This document shows positions 50,301 to 64,000 of a stretch of DNA of 64,000 bases, piece by piece. Both the position numbers and the translations under genes were made by a program. Every line of letters begins with the position of its first letter. The stretch's first letter is position 1. The stretch is from Mycteria americana (lineage: Eukaryota; Chordata; Aves; Ciconiiformes; Ciconiidae): NCBI RefSeq assembly GCF_035582795.1, contig NC_134367.1, positions 52,669,562-52,733,561 of the forward strand, in the 5' to 3' direction. A model generated the notes under the pieces. That model was not told the origin of the DNA, did not search any database, and worked only from the letters and a program-made list of their open reading frames with translations.

Positions 50301-51089
50301 TATTTAGTGTAAGTCACTTTTTCAGTGGAAAATATACTACTAGTAAGCAAAGACAAGTATGCAAATCCAAAATAATTCAGTGATACTGCTTTTACTTATG
50401 AATGCTACTGTACTGGAAAACACGAAATCTATTCAACTTTGGTCACATTAGAAACAATGCGTGTCTTTGTGCCATACTTCAGAATGAATCATACTGATGA
50501 ACCAAAACATCATTCCTGTGCTAACATGCATTTTTTCTTTAACATTAGAAGTAGACTTAGCAAGATACTAGAATAAACTACAGAACTGCTCCATACATAT
50601 GACAGTATGAGGTAAAATGAAGCAGGAATCAAATGAGAGCGCCTGGTTCTAACTTTGCTTCTGCTTCTCAGGACCTTCTCAGATCTGCTTCTCACACAGG
50701 ATTTAATATTGCCAAGAGCCGGGTATCCTGAACTTGATCTAACGCAGCATTTATGTGTATGAAATAGTTCCACTGGCTTCAGTAAGATTACTCTCAAACA
50801 TAAAGTTCAGCATACATTTAAGTGCTTTCCTGGAGTGGACTAGTCCTCAACACTTTACAGGGTGCAGCAGAAATGACTTGTACTGGTATTCTATTGAAAA
50901 TTACTAACCACAGAACAAAACCTTTTTACTTTAAACCTTTAAACCCACATTTTTATCTAATATATCATAGCACACCTGCTCAGATTACATGAGAAGTTCA
51001 TTAAAACATGATCTGTTCTTGCAGTGGGGAAGGGGGAAAACGACATTTTGGCCCTACAGTATCAGACGCAGCAAAAATTCAAGAGGTAC
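47391..51089 (-). other. CDK19: CDK19 intron between the last two coding exons
   Basis: This 3.7-kb intron is bounded by the donor CAG|GTACC and the acceptor TTTCCTGCAG on the minus strand, in phase 0. It is AT-rich. I recognise no exon, RNA gene or clear repeat in it. Confidence 0.85.
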
Positions 51090-51356
51090 CTGATAATCTG
51101 AAGGCATGACAGGCCCGCCTGAGTTAGCGCCTGAAGGCCCTATGCGTGGTTTCTTGTTCGGAGGCACCTGGTTGAGGCTGGAGTCCTGGCTGTGCTGGAG
51201 TCCTGTGCCCGCGCCCCCTCCTCCCGCGCCAGCACCCCCGGCCGTCCCGTTGGTCTGGGTGCTGTTCTGCTGCTGCGGCTGCGGCTGCTGCGGCGCTGCC
51301 TGCGGCTGCTGCTGAGGTGCTGTTTGCTGCTGATGTTGGTTCTGCTGCTGTTGATT
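51090..51356 (-). CDS. CDK19: CDK19 exon encoding the Gln-rich and Gly/Ala-rich tail
   Basis: After the acceptor CTTCCCCTAG the exon reads 89 codons in phase 0 and ends at the donor CAG|GTACC. The order is: a Gln-rich tract (18 Gln in the first 31 residues, with Pro, Ala and His), then [14 protein letters not shown] and a Gly/Ala run, then [19 protein letters not shown], then [18 protein letters not shown]. This stretch separates CDK19 from CDK8, whose tail is shorter here and has different sequence (recalled), so it fixes the paralogue. The basic PPNKKPR cluster is a possible nuclear-localisation signal. The Gln tract is encoded by mixed CAG/CAA codons. It corresponds to about residues 373-461 of a protein near 504 residues. 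Confidence 0.97.
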
Positions 51357-52845
51357 CTAGGGGAAGAAACGACACAACACGGTCACTTGCTCTGAACCAG
51401 TTTGCGAGCTTTATGGGGTTGCCAACCCCGGCGCCACTGTGCCTGTGGAGAAGGAGGCAGGCCCACCTGCTCGATGGGAAAACACAGCAAGGCTGCGTGT
51501 CGGGAGAAACGCGTCCTCGGTACACTCTTGCACACTTTGTGGGGGTATCCCATTTGCGGTTGTTTCGGCATTTTAACAAAGCAAGCTAGACTAAAAGTGG
51601 ACGGACAGTCTAGTGCCTCCTATAGCTAGCCAAGCGCTCAGAGAGGAGAATGGAAGGAACCATTTATAAAGCAGTAATCGCCTAATGAACTGAATCAAAA
51701 CCCCCAAAATTTCACTAGTGCTCAGTGGCAGACGTGGTGAACCACAGTAAATTATTCTAAGTGCTTCAACAGCCTTGTTCACTCCGATTCAAAACCACTT
51801 TTCAAACTTTCACAAATGACATGTTACAATAACCCAAAGGAAGTTGGCAGCATTACTGCCAGAAAGGTAAGCAAATTGAGACCAGAGAAATGATATAATT
51901 TCTTCCAGGTTGCGAGGAAATTCTGTGGCAGAACCAGAAACAGGTTTCATTACTGTTTTGCTCTCCTGTGCTTTTAAGGAATGGTATACTGGGAATACGG
52001 TCCAGCGTGGCGTGCTAGGCGTAGGGTCAGAGATCTTACTGAAATAGCAGAAAAGTGAAAATTGACCAGAGACAAATAGTTGAAGACAGAAGAGGAGGAA
52101 ACAACTGAAGGAGGAATCTGGCAAGGGAAGGAGAAGACTAGCAAAGGAAGAGAAGCCAGACAATTAAGATGACACTGGGACCTAGCAGGTATAGAGACAA
52201 AGAGAAAAGTGCCATGAAAGGGAGGAAAAAAGTTAAGAAGGGGAACGCAAGAGCAAAAGACATTGTACTTTTCTGGCTTCAGAGGGCTACAGGCTAAAAA
52301 GAGTATTAGGGAACTGGAGGGAAGGTTAGAAAACAACAGAGTGCAACTCTGCCCTCCATGGTTAGACAGTTATAAGGAAAGACCACCCATTTGTCTGCTG
52401 TCGAGCACCAGGGATGACTCCTCCATCAGAGCACTAAAGCACCTAAGAGAATTGCAAATAAAAGCAATTTCGCTCCAAATGTGAGATATGTCACTTGTTT
52501 ATCATGGAAAAAAACACAATTGTCATGGTTTGAATTAAAAAGCCTTACTACCCTCCCCCCAATATACTGTATGGAACATTTCAGGATAGTCTCTTTTTCC
52601 TAGAATATCTGCTTATATAATTATCAAAGCTTTAGTATGGCAGCCTTTTATAAAAACCTCACTTTATTAGTTTCTCAGAAATCATGACAACCAGTTGCCA
52701 CTAGCAGAAAATTCTTGATGCCCCCAGTCACCAAAAGGCATTTAGTTACGTCAGATAAATGCCAGAAGAGATCTGTATCTATGCCATTCATCTCAACCGT
52801 CTCCCAAGATACATTAAGATGAAATTTGCAATGATGTATTCATTT

Positions 52846-52892
52846 AAGATTACAAAGAAGCCTTGCATCTTCAAGGACTTCTTTGTAATCTT
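52846..52892. repeat. Inverted repeat forming a long hairpin
   Basis: AAGATTACAAAGAAG (52846-52860) has its exact reverse complement at 52878-52892. The 17-nt loop contains a further CCTTG/CAAGG pairing (52861-52865 with 52872-52876), leaving one bulged A and a 6-nt loop. The total is about 20 paired bases. A further partial copy of the right arm, TTCTTTGTAATC, directly follows at 52891-52902. Confidence 0.9.
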
Positions 52893-54608
52893 CTTTGTAA
52901 TCAAGGTGGCTTGTATTTCCATTTCACATTTAGCAAAACCAATAATGTATCCTCCTGCTTGTAGTCCTCAAATCCCATCTCAGTCAGATTCTGTTTCCCG
53001 GGAGATTTAAACTTCAATAATTTTAAAAGTTAATCAAGCTAGCTTGTAAAAAAAAAAAAAATTGTTAAGAAGCAATTTATCTTTTCATAGTGGTTTGAGC
53101 TTCACTTACACAACACCAATAACTAAGGTGATATTTGTGCTAGAATTCCGAAATTTGTGTTTTCATAGGGGTGTTTGGATGCAAGTGAGGTGGTTGCTAC
53201 TGTGAGAGCTGAAAAAACTGCAATTTTGTTATGCGTAAACAAATATTGCAGGAACTCTCACAATTAAAGACAACAGTTTGTCGTAGGTCCCATGTTTCGC
53301 ACTTTGTATATTAGCACAAAATTTACCTGACTAGTCTGAGCTTGCTCTTCTGTGCAGCTACTACTGCTGCTGCCTGGGTAGAGACTGAGATCTACTCTGT
53401 CAGACTCTGGCTGGGGTCTAGCTGCACCACCTTAGCGCACAAAAACAGCTTACGCCAGCCAAAGCATTGTCCTCGGGTCAGTCTAGTTCATCGTGGTTCC
53501 TAAATGAATAAACTTGTAAAAGGTCTACAGTTAGCAACATATTACCACGTGTCACCACCTCTCAGGCACAAATTACCAAAATGAAATTCTGGTCCTACCT
53601 AGAAACGAAGCCAGCAGAAACTTGCCTAACAGAATTTGAATGAGAAAAGAATCTTTTCACTTTGTTTTACAAATGCTCATTTTAGCTTTGCTGACTAATG
53701 ATTAACCATGTCAAAGAATGGACGCTTATGTTAAAGGTTATTCAGTTCAGATGCACGTTCCAAATAAACAAACACAGAGAACTCCTCTAGGTTTCCAAAG
53801 GACTATACAGATATTTATGGTTTTAAAAACAAACCAGAAACTAACACTATTAAAAAAAAATCCCTTCACTTGCAACAACATCATAAAGAAACAAAACATA
53901 GCACAGATCCAACTTTCAGAATATCCTTTACCTTCACATTTTCTACACTGTGGGAACACATTCAATGAGTAATGTGTGACTTATATTACGTGAATGGTCT
54001 GAATAAAGTTTAATTTGGAGTGTACATAAATACGTGACTGTCCCCAACAATCTCAAAGACCATTTATATAATGGCTGTTTTGAATATAAACATGCCATTG
54101 TTTCCTCTCCCCAATACTCCCAGGAAAAAGACAGATATTTACTTTTAAATACACTGACTTAACAAAAGCCAGAGTAATTTTAATTCATAAGGTTTGTTCT
54201 TGTTTTTGAAGCTGAGAGAGTTGAAGCAAAGCTAGTAACTAAATTACAATCAAATCAGTATCATGACTTCCATCGTATTTTTGCTTAGGTGTCTGTTTTC
54301 ACTTTTTGAAAAAACTATCCAAACACAAAAATCTAGGATGTTACCACTTGTTCACAGTACAGAAGAATCTACAATATCTGTTCTGAAAACAAAATTTGTT
54401 ATCTGAAATGTATTGTGATAGGCGTACTTTTAAACTCTGCTCATTTCTCATGTTATGCAGAAAATCTGAAAACAGAAGATACACGTAGTCAAATGGTTTC
54501 TCAAAAAGATTAACACTCCTTCTCATGTAGTCCTCAGCTAATTACAGTTTAAGGCTGTTTTCTTCACATTTTGCTAGCTATACATTACTGTCGGTTTCTC
54601 ACTGTACA

Positions 54609-54648
54609 CTTTTAAGTGAAAATAACAAGCTTTTAAGTGAAAATAACA
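54609..54648. repeat. 19-bp direct tandem duplication
   Basis: CTTTTAAGTGAAAATAACA occurs at 54609-54627 and again, without mismatch, at 54630-54648, separated by AG. Perfect identity suggests a recent slippage event inside the CDK19 intron. Confidence 0.9.
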
Positions 54649-55359
54649 TACATCATAGCACCATTGTCCAGCCTTCACAGCATGATGGGACAATCACTGT
54701 GGTCACGTAGCACAGCTGAGCTACATGCACAAAGCAGGACAGATTATGTTGAAAGCACACCAAAATTTACTATGCACACAAACAAGTTCTTGCCCATGTC
54801 TATGGGGCTATGGGAAAGAGAGTATTCAGAGCAGACTGTCGCTACCAGAACAGTTCATACTCCTCATTACTCCTTTGTCTGAGGGCCCTTAAAACATGAT
54901 CAGGAAACTGTGTGCAGATGGATGTTCTGATGTAGTGCCAGAAGCAGGCTGCCACTATTTATTTGAGACCCTGACAGCCATCTACTTTCAAATGGCTGGA
55001 TGTATGCCAGTCATACAATGGAAATGCCATTCTTTTCATGTGATCACAATGTATTTTCACCATGTGATGTAGGAGGAGGTAGCAAGGTCCTCTTGGAACG
55101 ATGGCAGCTGAAAGCAGGCTACTGCTGACAGAACAACCCATCCAGCTCATTCCCTACAGGTCAGGGCAAACCATGCTAGTGATACCACCTGAGACACCCC
55201 AGAGTCATCTGATACTTTTAATCTGTCTGGGAAGCAGTTTTAAGAGAGCCTTGCCTGGAAAACACATTTTTGCTTAACTCTTCACATTTCACTAATTTTC
55301 ATTTGGTAGCACCATGACTCTTTCTTATTGCATACTTAAAAAAAAAAAAAGAGAGTTTA

Positions 55360-64000
<8,641 letters not shown>

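Noticed and set aside
51106..51395. Plus-strand open frames rich in Cys, Leu and Val opposite the CDK19 tail exon
   Set aside because: They are antisense shadows of the Gln-rich CAG/CAA tract and Gly/Ala codons.

Overview
This is a piece of a bird nuclear genome. Avian CR1 LINE copies have the typical tail made of ATTCTGTG-type octamers. There is a solo retroviral LTR of a type I recall from neoavian birds, spliced vertebrate genes with GT-AG introns, and a CpG-island promoter. Nothing prokaryotic is present: no operons, no Shine-Dalgarno sites, no CRISPR. Almost all open frames of 60-300 codons are chance frames.

Two protein-coding genes are supported, both on the minus strand. At the right end (about 43.1-64.0 kb) lies the 3' half of CDK19, the Mediator-kinase paralogue of CDK8. 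Seven coding exons can be placed to the base (63045-62902, 62647-62578, 61376-61304, 57099-57002, 55444-55366, 51356-51090, 47390-47259). All splice phases fit, giving 286 complete residues plus part of one Asp codon. They cover the last part of the kinase domain and the whole Gln/Gly/Ser-rich tail. A long 3' UTR probably runs to AATAAA signals near 43.11-43.14 kb. The upstream exons lie beyond the window.

At 6.7 kb, inside a CpG island (about 6.55-7.11 kb), is a 50-nt minus-strand first coding exon. I assign it to SLC22A16 because of its GHFGR motif and because SLC22A16 lies next to CDK19, in the same orientation, on human 6q21 (recalled synteny). Its other exons must lie to the left of the window, so positions 1-6676 are its first intron.

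The 36 kb between the genes (7.1-43.1 kb) is intergenic. It holds a solo LTR with a perfect 5-bp target duplication 420 bp upstream of the SLC22A16 ATG. It also holds a 5'-truncated CR1 with a 214-codon uninterrupted frame, two short CR1 tails, microsatellites, homopolymer runs and several GC/CpG-rich stretches (28-36 kb) that could be promoters of noncoding transcripts or just GC-rich spacer.

I found no new biological system. The items most worth a second look are the LTR beside the SLC22A16 promoter, the long TG/CA tract next to the same CpG island, a 20-bp near-perfect hairpin in a CDK19 intron, a possible poison exon in the same intron, and the CpG-rich blocks at 33.8-36.1 kb.
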